Source: Paraphaeosphaeria minitans
Lineage: Eukaryota > Ascomycota > Dothideomycetes > Pleosporales > Didymosphaeriaceae
DNA length: 64,000 nucleotides
Assembly (NCBI GenBank): GCA_015832175.1
Contig: WJXW01000004.1
Location: 186,001-250,000 of the forward strand
Reading direction: 5' to 3'
Part shown: in pieces, positions 45,301 to 58,200 of the stretch
Numbering within the stretch: position 1 is the first letter of the stretch
Layout of the letters: each line of letters starts with the position of its first letter
Notes under the pieces: model-generated
Told to the model about the DNA's origin: nothing
The model's database searches: none
Seen by the model: only the letters and a program-made list of their open reading frames with translations
Made by a program: the position numbers and the translations under genes

Positions 45301-46800
45301 TAGCTTTCTATACTTCTTTTTTATTACTCTATTAGTCTTATTTATCTTCCTTTTCTTTTATATAATAGTCTTCTTCCTCTAGCTCTCTTTTAAAGTTAAG
45401 AATATATACTTATATATTTATAGTAGAGGGTTTATATTTGTAGAAGTTAGTATATAATAACATATATTACCTTCTAGCTTACTAGGTATTCTTTAGTAAA
45501 TAGTTAGTAGACTAGCATCCTTCTTTATAGCATTTAAAGCATTTCTACTTTATATAAGAGCTTAAACTTTTAAAGTTACTCTTTCTTTTTAGTCTAAAGG
45601 TTAATCTGCCTCTAGAGGGGCTAGATCCTCTTATGCGATTAGGATTGTTATATTATTAATTAGTGTAGTACACCTTTTTACTATCTTAGAGGAACTATAA
45701 CTTTTTCCTATCTTTAGTAACTTAGAGTAATGTACAAAGGTCGCTAAGTAAGTCTTCTACTATATTTTTAGGGTTAAATATAGCTTATTTAAGGTTAGGA
45801 TAGCCGCAGCATACTTATATAATAGTAGTATGTAGTTATAGTTTACTACTAAAGCCTTATCTAAGAGCCTTTTAGGCTAAGGTAAGCTTATTAATTATTA
45901 CTTCTAGGGCCTTGTGCGATATAGTAGCTAAATTATCCCTTTTATAGCGTTTAAAGGTAAAAGTAGTCTAGTCTATCTAGTACTAATTGTAATTAACACT
46001 AGTGTTAAAGTGCCTATTTAGTCTGTTGTACAATTTATCCTATAGAAGTCCTAGTCTAATATTATGTAGGTAGTAGGTACTCGCACGATTAGAAAGGATT
46101 CCTAGGAAGATATTTATATACTAGTCCTATAGTATGCCTAGCCTATAGTATAGTTCTCTAAAGACTTTTACCTTATCTACTAGGATATTATACAGCCTAC
46201 TAGTATAGTTATTTCCTTTACTCTAAGCCTTCTAAAAGAGAATAATCTTATCTAGCTAGATATAAGTATAATCTCCTAGTTATTAAAGAAACTAGGAGTG
46301 TTTAGCCTCTTTGTATAATATAGTTTGTTAGGCAAAAGTAGTTTAGGTTTTAGGCTGTTACTACTAGTGTAGCTCTATATATAGTGTCTCTAACCTCGCA
46401 TATATAGGGATAGGCCCCAGCTGTGCTCTATATATATATGCATTACCTGCAGATAGTGTAGGTTACATTATTAGGATTATATAAAGTAGTTTAGGTTGCG
46501 GTTGCAGCGTTATTATATAAAGGGTCTATAGCTTATAGTTAAGCTGTAATAGTTTAAAGAGTTTCTTTATATAAGTGTCCTTTATTATAGAATTAGTAGC
46601 GACAAAGCCTTCTTTTATAAGAAAAGTAATAAGCTCTCTTTTTACTATATAACTAATTTTATTAAAAATTCTCTCCTTCTAGTTATTAAAATCTTTAGTA
46701 AAAGAAAAGATTACCTCTTTACCTTTAAGGCTACTTACGCGATATTACGCGATTATATACATTATATAAGTGTTTAGCTATTTTAGAGAAGGGAGTAGGT
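42400..46800 (-). pseudogene. gag-pol relic of element D (copia)
   Basis: Minus-strand translation gives Ty1/copia order from high to low coordinates: gag with zinc knuckle KCFKCYKEGC, an integrase region (~44,200-45,200, not clearly resolved), RT features (VQPLYSAVELGLYWF-like after allowing a mutated Trp), then RNase H (LFIFTNSSFTNNRDLSLQ and KCKRVTRSILVSELYSLV). The latter strings closely follow the copia RNase H pattern FTDSSFANNxDLSSQ ... KRVTRSxLASELYA. Multiple stops make it non-functional. Confidence 0.75.
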
Positions 46801-47339
46801 AGCTGTGTAGATCTACTCTATCTACCTAGTACTTTTGTGCGATCTCTCCTCTTAAAGTAATAGCCTTAATATTTATTACTTCCTCTACTTATTAAAGTTA
46901 TATTGCTTTAGCTTTATCTTTCTACTAAGGAGGTAGTATTAATTGTTGCGCGACGTCCTTAGGTTATAGTTCCTCTAGGAAGTCTCCTAGTCTTAAGGCT
47001 ATGTTGTTATTATCTTTCTTAGTCGTGCGACGTGTCTATGTTTAGTTATTACTAGTTTAATCGTGCAACGTGTTTACGTTTAGTTGTCGCTAGTTTAATT
47101 ATGCGACGTGTTTTTTAGGGTTGTAAATGTACTCACTATCTCCTTTCTTTTCTATAGAATAGCTTAGACTAGATTATGTAACTCTTTATAGATATACGCG
47201 CTTTGTTTCTGCTTATTATATAATCTAAAATTTAATCTCTAGTAAAGGTAACAATATAGAGCCTACGCATCTAGCTTACAGGGCGCTCTGTCTTTAGACC
47301 TTACTAGTTTACAGTTAATTAGAATTAACTACTAATTAG

Positions 47340-47577
47340 TGTTAGTTTGGCTTAATCTATAATTAAGCATTTAAGGGTTAATAGTATACTATTATGTAAA
47401 GAGTAAGAAGTAGGTTTAATTAATTACGTCTAGTCTATTATACAAAGGGGTACTGAGGGCTTTATAAAGTCTCTACCTCTTAGCGCTAACCTAAGTAGTG
47501 GGTCCTTGTGCGGGTCCCTACAGGTAGGTAGGCCCCCACTTTACCCAGTGCTACTTATACGATAAACTGTACAGACA
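47340..47577 (-). repeat. 5' LTR of element D (right copy)
   Basis: 238 bp, plus-strand start TGTTAGTTTGGC and end ACAGACA, followed by the AATAT duplication. Confidence 0.9.
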
Positions 47578-47582
47578 AATAT

Positions 47583-48179
47583 TAATATAGGCATTTAGTA
47601 TACTACTACCTCCTTTTATTTTCCTCTTTCTTCTTTAATTAACTATCGCTGCACCTACTACTAGAATAAGAGTAGGAGGAGTAAGCTCTATTTTAGTAGT
47701 AAATATAGTGTTTTCTATCTAAAAGGTAAGCTACTAAACTAGGGAGGGTGTAATAAGTGCTAGATAAATAGTAACTATACCTCTCACTCCTTTTATTATA
47801 AGTTCTAGTTTTAATTCTTTATTGCCTAAGCTAATATCTCTTTCCTTTTAGATAAGCTAGCTAACCCTAGTACTAGTCCTTCTATAGATAATATTATTTT
47901 AGCTACTAATATCTTTCCTATTAGTATAACTTACTTTTAGGCTCCTTCTAGTTACGCTTCTAAGGTTATTTCTACCTTTAATACTCCTATTCCTAGGGAG
48001 CCTATAGAACTCTAATATACTATTACTATAAACTATAGTCCTTTTTTCTTAGTAGCCCTTTAAGATTATTCCTAAAGGTTTTCTAGAGGTTCCCTTTAGT
48101 CTCCTCCTAGTAGTGCTTTATTATTTTAGGGTTTTAGTCCTCCTACTTAAGGGGGTTCTTATTCTAGCTCTAATTATAG
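47583..48179 (+). mobile_element. Fragment 2 of older retroelement F
   Basis: Continues the plus-strand coding-like sequence of fragment 1 after removal of element D. A Ser/Pro-rich frame reads LANPSTSPSIDNIILATNIF and later SRGS.SPPSSALLF with RIP-type stops, running directly into the ATTAC site where element B inserted. Composition suggests a gag-like N-terminal region; I do not recognise the family. Confidence 0.5.
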
Positions 48180-48184
48180 ATTAC

Positions 48185-48615
48185 TATTAGGATCTAAAAT
48201 CCACATAATGGCAGGAAGCTGGTTTTGTACCTAGTGGGCGCGTAGCAAGGATTAAGTGGGGAGTTAATACCGGCTACGCCTTAAATAAAGGAGTTATGTA
48301 ACTGCTCTCTATAGAGCGCTTAATTGCTCTATACTAGAGTATAATATACATAACTGCTCTCTATAGAGCGCTCTCTATAGAGCGCTCCCTATAGAGTGGA
48401 CTTTGCTTAGTATATAGAAACGTGAGGATAGACTCTTTATACTTATATTTAATCTATTTATTAATTTATTATTTAGATTCTAGCAGACTAAATTATTAAC
48501 TTATTACACATTATAAGATACTATTATATTAATAAGACCTTCTACCTTTTATAAGTACTCTTGCCTAAGAACTAACTTTAACCCTTTAGGACTAGCTACC
48601 CTCTTAGATTTAACA
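48185..48615 (+). repeat. 5' LTR of element B
   Basis: 431 bp, begins TATTAGGATCTAAAATCC and ends TTTAACA; carries the same CTCTATAGAGCGCT-type U3 repeats as element A. Confidence 0.92.
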
Positions 48616-48659
48616 TCTTAAACACCTTTAATATAAGTACTTTACAAACTCTTACCTCT

Positions 48660-51600
48660 TCTATAGCTTTAGGTACCGCTAAGATTACTTTTATAAAGGA
48701 TAGTAGTAAGGCGTATAAACCTAATCTCTACTTTAGTGAACAATCTTAAACTAACGTCTAGATTCTCTAGTTAGACCTCTACTCCTTTAACTTAGATAAA
48801 CCCCTTAAAGATAAGAAGAAGGTTATCTTTACAGTAATATATATGCGAGGAGATATAGGATTATAGATCTATCCCTACCTTAAAAAGTACCTAGGAATAG
48901 ACTATAATAATAATAACAATAATTACGTAAATAAGCACACTAATATAGTTAACATTATTAAAAATTATAATAACTTTAAGAAATACCTTAAACAACTCTT
49001 TAGGATTACTAATAAGGACTCTATTATAAAGGTAAAGATTTAGACTATAACTTAGAAATAATTAGTAGCTAAGTACACAGCTAAGTTTTATAAATACGCT
49101 ATACAGCTTAACTGGGACAATAAATCTCTCTAGGATATATATAAATAAGGACTTAAATAGAAACTACGTAAGGAACTCTTATGTAGTAGTACGCGAATTA
49201 CTAACTTTAAGGAACTATATAAAGAAACTATTAGGATTAATAAAAAATAGTTTTTATTATAACAAGAGCTCTACTAAAACCCTAGAGTAATAAGCTTTAG
49301 ACAACTAGTAAAAGTGGTTTATAAGAACTTTGTTAGAATTGTCTAAAAGCAATAGCTAAGGAACTACTAGAAATATAAACTAATAGAAGATGTCTAGTTT
49401 AACTACATAGGTAAAGGAAAAGGAGGAAAGATAGGCCCTAAGTAGCCTAATAAACGCGTTTCTAATAGAAGTTAATAACTAATAATTAAGACCTAAAAAT
49501 ACTTTATATATAGTAAACTAGACTATATAGCTAGGAACTGTAAATTAAAGAACAAAGTCTATTAAACTAAGTTAAATATACTAACTATTAAGGACTAAGA
49601 ACCTAATAAAAAATAGGAAGTTATTATAACGCTATTTAGTTACTAACGCGTTACACTAGAATAAAGTAAGCAATTAGATTTACCTAACTTATAATTATAT
49701 AAAGATCTAGAAGATAACTCTAACGTATACTACAATATAAAAGACGTAGAAGAGATACTAAAATCTCTTACTTCTTACCTATAAAGTAGGCAGGAAGAAG
49801 ATAACCCTATGTCACCTAAGTATAAACTAAATATTTAGGACTATATAGAACCCTACTAGGCACTAAAAGGGATACGACCCTATAAAAATAAGAAGTTAGA
49901 CTATGTACTAAAGTACTACCTAGACCACTAAAATCCTACACACTAATTCTGTATATAGACGCATTGCGAAAACTAATATATGTATAATATAAGGCGGAGA
50001 AAGAGGAAAATAAGAAATAACTTAGAAAGAAACTGCGCTATAGATAGATATAGATAGACTACTCTATCGCAGCTTATAATAAACACCTCTAGGATAAATA
50101 ATAAGTAAAATACTTTCTTTACCTTACGCTAAAGGGTAACAAATACTGCAATATACTTATTAATAGAGACTGTATATAACTATACTAGTATATATGTCTA
50201 AACTAAGACTGTAAATACCACTATATAGCTAAATATTTAGACAGCTTTATAAACTGCCCTACGTAAGAAGTAATAATAGAACTACTAATTTAACTAGTAT
50301 ATAGGAACAGTAAAGACTGCAGGAGGAAAAACAAAAGAACATCTTTATAGAAAGAAGAAAAAGACAATCTATATAAGCTAAATACTTAAAGATAATAATA
50401 GAAGTAGATGCTTAGAAACGTATACTACGCACCTAAACTTAATTATAATCTACATAAATAGATGTCTTTTTTAGGCCTAAACTTAGACAAGAAAACGCCT
50501 TTATTAAATTAAATGCTATAGTAAGCACAGTATTAGTTAAGCTACTAGTATAGCTTAAAAGAATATAGGCTTAAGCTCTTATAGACTTAGAAGTAGAAAA
50601 GAACTTTATATCTTATTAAATAGTAAGATAAGCAGGACTTATAATATTAGAGAAAAAAGTTCCCTATATTATCTATATCGCAAATAGATCCCTAATGCCC
50701 AAAACACCTTAAATACACTAGGAGGTTACTACTATAATAATAGTCTAAGGACATAGAGAGGAACTTATCTTAGATGTCTTACTAGGATCTAAGTATAAGT
50801 TAGTCTTAGGATTATCTTAGTTAATAATACACAACCTATAAATTAACTAGGGTATAAAGAAAATATTATTTAAACACTATAATTATATATTATAAGCAAA
50901 GCCTACATATTAACTAAAAATAATAGTAGATAAGGGAGTTATTAACAACATAATACCGCAATAAATAGTTAAAAAACAGAAATACACCTTAGCAGACGCT
51001 AGTAGGAACTACTAGATTAAGAAGTGTAAGAAGGAGGATAATAGTACACCCTTTACCTTATTAAAAGAGTATAGGAAATAGACACACATATTTATAAAAA
51101 AGGAAGGAAAAGTAAACTTACTAGAATATTAACCCTAGGATCTTATAATAGACCTAGAAGAAGGGAAAATGCTACCCTTTAGACTACTATATAGCAAGAT
51201 AGGAAAAGAACTCCTTAAAGAACGTAATTTTATTAAGACAAACCTTAAGAAAGGATATATATAACTATTAAAGTTACCAGCAGTAAGCCCTTTTATGTTT
51301 ATTAAGAAAAAGGATAGATTAGACAGACTATACATTAACTACTAATAACTTAATAATATAATAATAAAGAACTAATATCTACTACTAAACATTATAGAGT
51401 TACGAGATTAATTATCTTAAGCCAAGATATTTATAACAATAGATCTAAGAGACAGTTACCACCTTATACAAATTAAAAAAGGTAAAGAATAGAAAACAGC
51501 GTTTTAATTACGCTATAGACTATTTAAGTATAAGGTTATACTATTTAGACTTATAAATGCACTAGCAGCTTTTATAGCACTTATTAATAATATACTCTGT

Positions 51601-53850
51601 AAACATCTAGACATATTTGTTATCGCGTATATAGACAATATTCTTGTTTTTTCTAAAAATAAATTAGACTACACTAAGTATATACAAATAGTACTAGAAG
51701 CACTAAACAAAGTATGCCTTTATATTAAACTTAAGAAATATAAGTTTAACGTTAAATAACTTAAATTCCTAGGACACATTATTACTATAGAAGGAATTAA
51801 GATAGTACTAAGTAAAATTAAATACATTAAGAACTAGCTAATACTAAAGACAGCCAAGAATATCTAAGAATTCTTAGGATTCTGTGGATTTAACTAATAA
51901 TTTATCTAAAATTATATAAAGGTCACAATACCCTTAACAAATCTTATAAAGAAGGACGTACCCTTTAAATAGATAAATAAGTACAAAATGTTATTCTAAC
52001 TCCTTAAGACAGTATGTATTATAGAACCTATCTTTGTTTATTTTAGAAGCGATAAACTACTACGCTTTAAAACAGACGCTAGCAATCTTACGCTAGGCGC
52101 CTACGCTAAATAAGAATGTAACAGTAAATAGCACCTAATTACCTACTACTTATGTAAATTTAATAACGCTAAAACATAATACAACGTACATAATAAAGAA
52201 CTCTACGCTATTATTAAAGTCTTAAAGCACTAGAGGATCTATGTGCTTAGTTACTTAACGCTAGAAATCTATATAAATTATAAGAACCTTCTGAGGTTTA
52301 TAACAACAAAAGAACTTACGCTATAATAATAAAGATAGTTATAGACTACTAGGCAGTATAAGTTTAAAATTATTCATGTAGCTAGGAAAGAAAATGGCAG
52401 AGTAGACGCTCTTAGCTAACAAAGTAATCTAGTAGGAAAAAAGGAAAAAACCTTCTCTATAATCCTTCGCAAAGCCAAAGATGGATCTCTAGAACTAATA
52501 GTAAAACTAAATTAACTTTTAGTAATTAACTAAGAAGTTCTAGAATATCTATAGACTGAGATTATTTAATAATACCACGATAACCCTATGTACAGACACC
52601 TAGGCATTATAAAGACAATAGAACTTATCTAAAAGAATTACACCTTTAAAGGAATTAAGAAAGCTGTAATAACTTATATCTATAAATATATAGAATACTA
52701 GAGAAATAAACACAGTATATATTTTAAATATAAAGAGATGTAAGTAATTAGAATACTAATAGCACTATAGAAAGATGTTACTATAGATTTTATTACAGGA
52801 ATTCTAAACTCTAAGAATCTAACAATAGGAATTAAATACAACAGTATACTAGTAATAGTCTACTAACTAACTAAGTATATTAAGCTTATTCTATGCCTTA
52901 AAAGAATAACAGCAAAAGAACTTACTTTTCTTATCCTAGACTAACTAATTAGACACTACAGAATTCTAAAAATAATTATTAGCGACAGAGATAAGCTCTT
53001 TACGTTAAATTATTAGATAACACTTATAGCCCTGCTTAGAATAAAATAAAAACTATTAACAGCTTACTATCTACAAACGGACAGATAGACAGAATGTATA
53101 AACTAAACTATAGAAACGTACCTACGCATCTACTGCAACAGTTAAAAGAATAACTAGGTTTTATTACTACCTATGGCATAGTTAGCCTACAATAATAAAG
53201 TATTAGTAGTATTAGGACGTATACTGTTCTATATAAACTATAGAAAACACCTATATCTCTTTAACTAACAATTTCCTACGATAATTAAAGCAAAAGAAGC
53301 TATAGATATAGTAGAAAATATAAAGAAAATATACTAATAACTCTAAGAGAACCTTAAAAAAGCTTAACAGTAATTAATTTCTTACTAAAATTAAAAACGA
53401 AAAATGGCACCTTAGCTAAAGAAGGGGGATAAAGTATATCTACTTATAAAGAACCTTTAAACCTAAAAGAAAAAACACAAGAAACTAGATTATATTAAGA
53501 TTAGACTATTTTATATTTCTAAGCAAATATTACTAGTAAACTACAACTTGGAACTACTGCTAGATGCAAAGATATACCTGGTATTCTACGTATTACTACT
53601 GGAACTAGCAGACCTTAATACACTAGTTAAAACCACCTTCTACTACTAGACTAAGGAAGAAAATGAATTTTAAGGTTAAAAGAATTCTAGAATATAATTA
53701 GCATAATAACACGTACCTTATTAAGTAGAAAGGATACCTATATAGCGAAAACACCTAGGAACTAAAAAATAATCTAGAAAACTATTAGTAAAAAATTAAA
53801 GAATTCTATTAGAAGCATAAACATATCTAGGATGATTATAGTACTAACGC
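48660..53850 (+). pseudogene. gag-pol relic of element B
   Basis: Same domains as element A: gag (~48,660-49,430), zinc knuckle (~49,500-49,545), protease region (~50,575), RT (~51,250-51,670), RNase H (~52,070-52,430), integrase (~52,560-53,260) and chromodomain (~53,675-53,840). The RT catalytic box reads YIDNILVFSK, so the second Asp of the IDD motif is Asn. Numerous TAA/TAG stops sit at Gln/Trp positions. Confidence 0.87.
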
Positions 53851-54365
53851 TATAGTGTCCACTATATTAAGCATTAACCACATCGCTGTAGAGTAACTAA
53901 TAGTTGCTATAGCAGTAGGATAATTAATAGTATCTATATTTATGTCCTTACTATCCGCAGTTATTTCCGCAGCTAGATATAACATTTTCTTATAAGTACG
54001 CTCTTTAGCCTAAGCTAGTATCTTCTTATTTTGTAATAATTATGTTATTAGGAAAGATAACACCTTTTTATCCTCCTTAACCTTCTTTTTATACTCCTTA
54101 CGAGTTTTATCTAGCGACAACTAGCTTATATTTACACACAGACAATCTAAGTAAACATATTTAGAATACTTTAAACCTAAATCTATTATAACGTAGTAAA
54201 TAGAACCTTTAAAACTATAGTTAATACAAAGGTTCTCTATAATAATATTAGCTTCTTAGATCTTGTGATATAATTAATGTTTTTAAATAGTAGAGTTACT
54301 AGGCATAATGCTAATAGACGTACTTATAATAAGTAGGGTTAGTAGAATAGTTTATGTAATAATAG
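53809..54365 (-). pseudogene. Antisense accessory frame in element B
   Basis: Same minus-strand frame as in element A, ending at TAA 53,811-53,809 with no net indel from the Cys region onward. It reads ENLCINYSFKGSIYY, then DCLCVNIS, then SLDKTRKEYKKKVKEDKKVL and ILA.AKERTYKKML. Where A has Tyr, B often has Cys and vice versa, as expected if both derive from a Cys-rich ancestor (about Cx2Cx6Cx9Cx2Cx4CxC) by independent C-to-T changes. Confidence 0.55.
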
Positions 54366-54416
54366 CTAAGATCTAAATATATAATTTAGGACGAATCTGT
54401 AAAAGAGAGGGGATAA

Positions 54417-54847
54417 TACTAGGATCTAAAATCTATATAATAGTAAGAAGCTAGTTTTATACCTAGTAGGCGCGTAGCAAGGATTAAGTGGGGAGTTAAT
54501 ACTAGCTACGCCTTAAATAAAGAAGTTATGTAACTGCTCTCTACAGAGCGCTTAATTACTCTGTACTAGAGTATAATACACATAACTGCTCTCTATAGAG
54601 CGCTCTCTACAGAGCGCTCCCCACAGAGTGGACTTTGCTTAGTATATAGGAACGCGAGAATAGACTCTCTATACTTATATTTAATCTATTTATTAATCTA
54701 TTATTTAGATTCTAGTAGACTAAATTGTTAACTTATTATACTTTGCAAGATACTATTGTATTAACAAGACCTTCTACCTTTTGTAAGTACTCCTGCCTAA
54801 GAACTAACCTTAACCCTTTAGGACTAGCTACCCTCTTGGATTTAACA
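54417..54847 (+). repeat. 3' LTR of element B
   Basis: 431 bp, begins TACTAGGATCTAAAATC after a purine tract (AAAAGAGAGGGGATAA) and ends GGATTTAACA; followed by ATTAC. Confidence 0.92.
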
Positions 54848-54852
54848 ATTAC

Positions 54853-55181
54853 CTAGTCCTAGATTACCTATGCGCCTAGATTCTCTTACTAGAGAGAATG
54901 CTCCTTTTTAGCCTTAGCTATCCTCTTAGTCTACTTATTTCTAGTATTCTTATTCTAGTTCTCTTTTGCCTTATTAGCGGTCTATTAATTAGGCTACTTA
55001 AAATTATACTAGATCTCTTCTTTAGTCTAAGGTAACTAGGGCCTCTAGCTCTACAGAGACCTAAACCCTAAATACTTATTAGTCCAGCTGCCACTATAGA
55101 GATAATGTTACTATTAATAATAAAGAGGATAATAATTAGTGCCCTAATATGTCTTTAGCTAGTAACTAGGTATTCTCTATT

Positions 55182-55183
<2 letters not shown>
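54853..55183 (+). mobile_element. Fragment 3 of older retroelement F
   Basis: The Ser/Pro-rich plus-strand frame cut at 48,184 resumes here in frame once element B and one ATTAC are removed (SNYRLPSPRLPMRLDSLTRE). It decays before the oligo-T tract at 55,184. Confidence 0.5.

Positions 55184-55213
<30 letters not shown>
55184..55213. repeat. 30-base oligo-T tract
   Basis: Uninterrupted run of 30 T on the plus strand, separating plus-strand fragment F from minus-strand fragment E. On the minus strand it is an oligo-A run just past the traced part of E. Confidence 0.85.
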
Positions 55214-58200
55214 CTTTCTTCCTCCCTCTCTTTTATAACTGCCTATAGTTAGCTTTCCCAATTCTGTATTAGGAAAGGATTAGGCTAGTTTAACATAATA
55301 TTAGACTCTAAGGTAGATATATCTTAGTCTATATTAAAATCTAATACTTCTACTCTCTTTAAAATAACTACCTTTAGTAAATTGCCTCTTGTTTATATAG
55401 GTGGTATAATAGCCTATTAGAGTTTCTTCTTCCGCTTTGCCCCTCTAGTTCTTATAAGGCTATTCTTAAATTCTAAGCTAGAATTACTATACTCCTTTCT
55501 CTCTTTAACTTTTTAATAGTATAGTAGTTTTAGCAGCTTTAGCAGTAGAGTCTAAGAGTTAATTAGTAGGTTTTTAGGCATAATTCTTATCCTTCCTCTT
55601 AGTACTTGTGCTTTATTATCTAGAGTGTGCTAGTAGAAGCGCTTAAGGCGGTTACTATGTATAGTATACTAGAATATAGCTCTATTAAGCTCTTCTAGTT
55701 AGTAATATAACTAGCTAGGGTAGTTAATAGAGATTTAGTAAGGGCCTAGCTAGCAATTCTTTATCTTTGCGGCTGTTAACTTGTCTATAGCCCTAATTAA
55801 ATTCTAAACTAGCACTAGGTCTCCTTTGTAAAAGTCTTATTAATAGGCTTTATTAAAATCCTATTATTCTGCTCCCTTAAGGCGTATTCTTCTTAACCTA
55901 GATAGCGCCTTTAAAAGTTTATTGCCTCTCTATTCTAACTACTTAGCCCTTAGGGTAAGTAGATCTAATTAGTTCTCTACCTCTAACTATAACAAAGTCT
56001 ACTAGCTTTTAATCGCTAGCTTAATAGGCAGTATAGATTAAATGCTAGTTATTATCTTTATAGGTGCTAACCCTATGCTTTATTAAATTAAAACCCTTTT
56101 AGCCTATACTACTATAGGTAAATCGCGCTCCTAATTATTTCCTAGCTTTGTAAGTGCTGTAATAAGTAATTAGTAACCTTATTTAACTAGCCCTTAAGCC
56201 TTAGAGTTATAAGAGGAAGCTTAGATATAGTGTATTCTATAGTATTTAGCTAGTGCTTTAACTACTAATTTGTTTTTAGGCCCCCTATCTACGCTTAGTT
56301 AAGGAAACACCCCCTACCTATAGATAATATTCTTATAGAGGAACTTTATAACGCTTTCTAAATCTGCTCTAATAAGCGCTCTAGCTTTAGGCTATCCTAA
56401 GGCGTATTCCCTAGTAATAATAAAGAAGGATTTCTAATGCTTACTTATAAGCATATAGGTAATATTAATAGTCTATTATTTAAATAAGGTCCTAGGGTTA
56501 CTAATCTTAAGGCTTATCTCTATCTAATTACTTTATTTAGTAGCATAAATAGCACATTTCTTTAGCTTAGTTTAAATTATCTTAAACTGGCCCTCTTACT
56601 AGAACTAAGACTAAATTATAGTATTTATAGCCTAGATTCTTTTATAGTAGAGGTGCTAGTAAACCTCCTAAACAAGTGCCTTTTAAATATCTAAGTTATT
56701 AATTACCCTTTAGATAGTAAGATTTAGGGTTAACTTCTTAAATAGTAGGTTCGCTTTTACAAAAAAGGTTTAGGCCTTCTTTGTCTATAAAAGGCGGCTT
56801 TTCTAGGGTATTAGCCTATTAGGTCTTTTTCTAGATAGTAAGAACCTCGCTATCTCTTCTAATTCTTCTAAAAAGTCTTCGCTAAGGATCTGGGCCTCTT
56901 ATAAGGTAAACACTAAGCTATTATTATGCTTCTCTACTATATAGTCTATAAAGGGACTTAGGTTTTCTTCTAATTCTTCTGGCGCTGTCTATCCTTTTAG
57001 TTAGGGGTACCTTAACAATTTATTCGTAATAATATTTTGTTTTCCTAGCCTATAGATAATTTTAAAGTCCTATAGCAGTATTGTACCTAGCTATTAGTTT
57101 ATTACTAATCTAGGGAGGTTAGTAGAAAACCAGTTAAGCTGTGAAATTAGAGTAGCCGCATCTATTTTAATAATAAATTAGGTCTTATACAGGTACAGCG
57201 TAAACTTCTTTAGTGTCTATACTACTACTTTGCATTTAAGCTTAGTTAAGTGCCACTTTAATTCTACTTTAGACTATAGTATACTTTTAAACTACACTAG
57301 ATAGCGCTTCCTATCCTCTCCTACTTACTTAATATAGGCTTCTCCTCCTTATAAACTTACGTCTATATAAACGAAGATCTGCCTTCCTAATTTATAATTA
57401 AGAGTTATTAGAACTAGTGCAGTAGTAATACTCTCCTTTAAGATATTTATTAATTAGCGCTTAAAATCTCCCTACTTCTACTCTTAGCCTTTTCTAGTAA
57501 GTATATACAAAGGTTTTACTTTAATAGAAAAGTAGAAGATCTATTAGTAATAGTAAGTGTAAATCCTAATAAACTATTAGACTTCTCCTTAATTTATATA
57601 TTCTTTCTAGTACAGAATCTTAGCCACTTTCTTGTCTTAGGGCAATTAGCCATTAGGTAATACCTTATATCTTATAATTTCTATTTAGTTCACTTCCTAG
57701 AAGGATTTTGTTCCTAATATAGTAGTATAGGCCCTCTCTAGATTAGTAAGTACCCTATCTAGCTGTATAATATGTTCGAGCACAAATTAGCGTACCCTAG
57801 GAAGGGCTTCTTTATCCCTATAGATTAACTTTAGTCCTACTAATATAATATTGTTAATAAAGGGTAAAGTATTAGGGAAATGCCTCTAAAGGATTGTTAA
57901 TATAGCTCTCTAGAAAACTCCTAGTAAATTTGTTACATCTTATAGTAGTGTGTAGTGCCTTACTAGGCCTATAGATGTCTAGAAAGCTATTATATCTCTT
58001 AAGGCTGTATAGAGCGGTATTTAGTTAAACTCCAAAAATAGATTAAATAGAGAGTAGATTACTCTACTTCTAATCCTCTCTAAAAACTTATTAGCTAAGG
58101 GTGGGAGATTAGCATCTCTTTCTAAAACCTTATTATAGAACTAGGCGTTATTAATTAATTAGTACCCTTTGTCTTTCTTTGGTACTAGGACCTAGGGGTT

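Larger units (their letters stand above)
40487..47577 (-). mobile_element. Element D: Ty1/copia LTR retrotransposon, RIP-mutated
   Basis: 7,091-bp element on the minus strand. LTRs of 238 bp lie at 40,487-40,724 (3' LTR) and 47,340-47,577 (5' LTR), each bounded by TG...CA, with an exact AATAT duplication at 40,482-40,486 and 47,578-47,582. On the minus strand I can read a zinc knuckle (CFKCYKEGC, ~45,510-45,560), RT-type sequence (~43,000-43,500) and a copia RNase H (~42,400-42,700) before a ~1.6-kb noncoding tail. Stops are everywhere. Minus-strand orientation also agrees with a purine-rich run beside the left LTR. Confidence 0.88.
48185..54847 (+). mobile_element. Element B: Ty3/gypsy chromovirus, full length, RIP-mutated
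   Basis: 6,663-bp second copy of the element A family. LTRs of 431 bp at 48,185-48,615 and 54,417-54,847; exact ATTAC duplication at 48,180-48,184 and 54,848-54,852. Internal order is the same as in A with point differences, nearly all transitions. It interrupts fragment F of an older element in its reading frame, so it is younger than F. Confidence 0.93.

Noticed and set aside
51135..51335. 66-codon minus-strand frame, repeated at 61,808-62,008 with near-identical protein
   Set aside because: It lies opposite the RT domain of elements B and C; the similarity only reflects the shared repeat, and it lacks the independent conservation seen in the 3' antisense frame.
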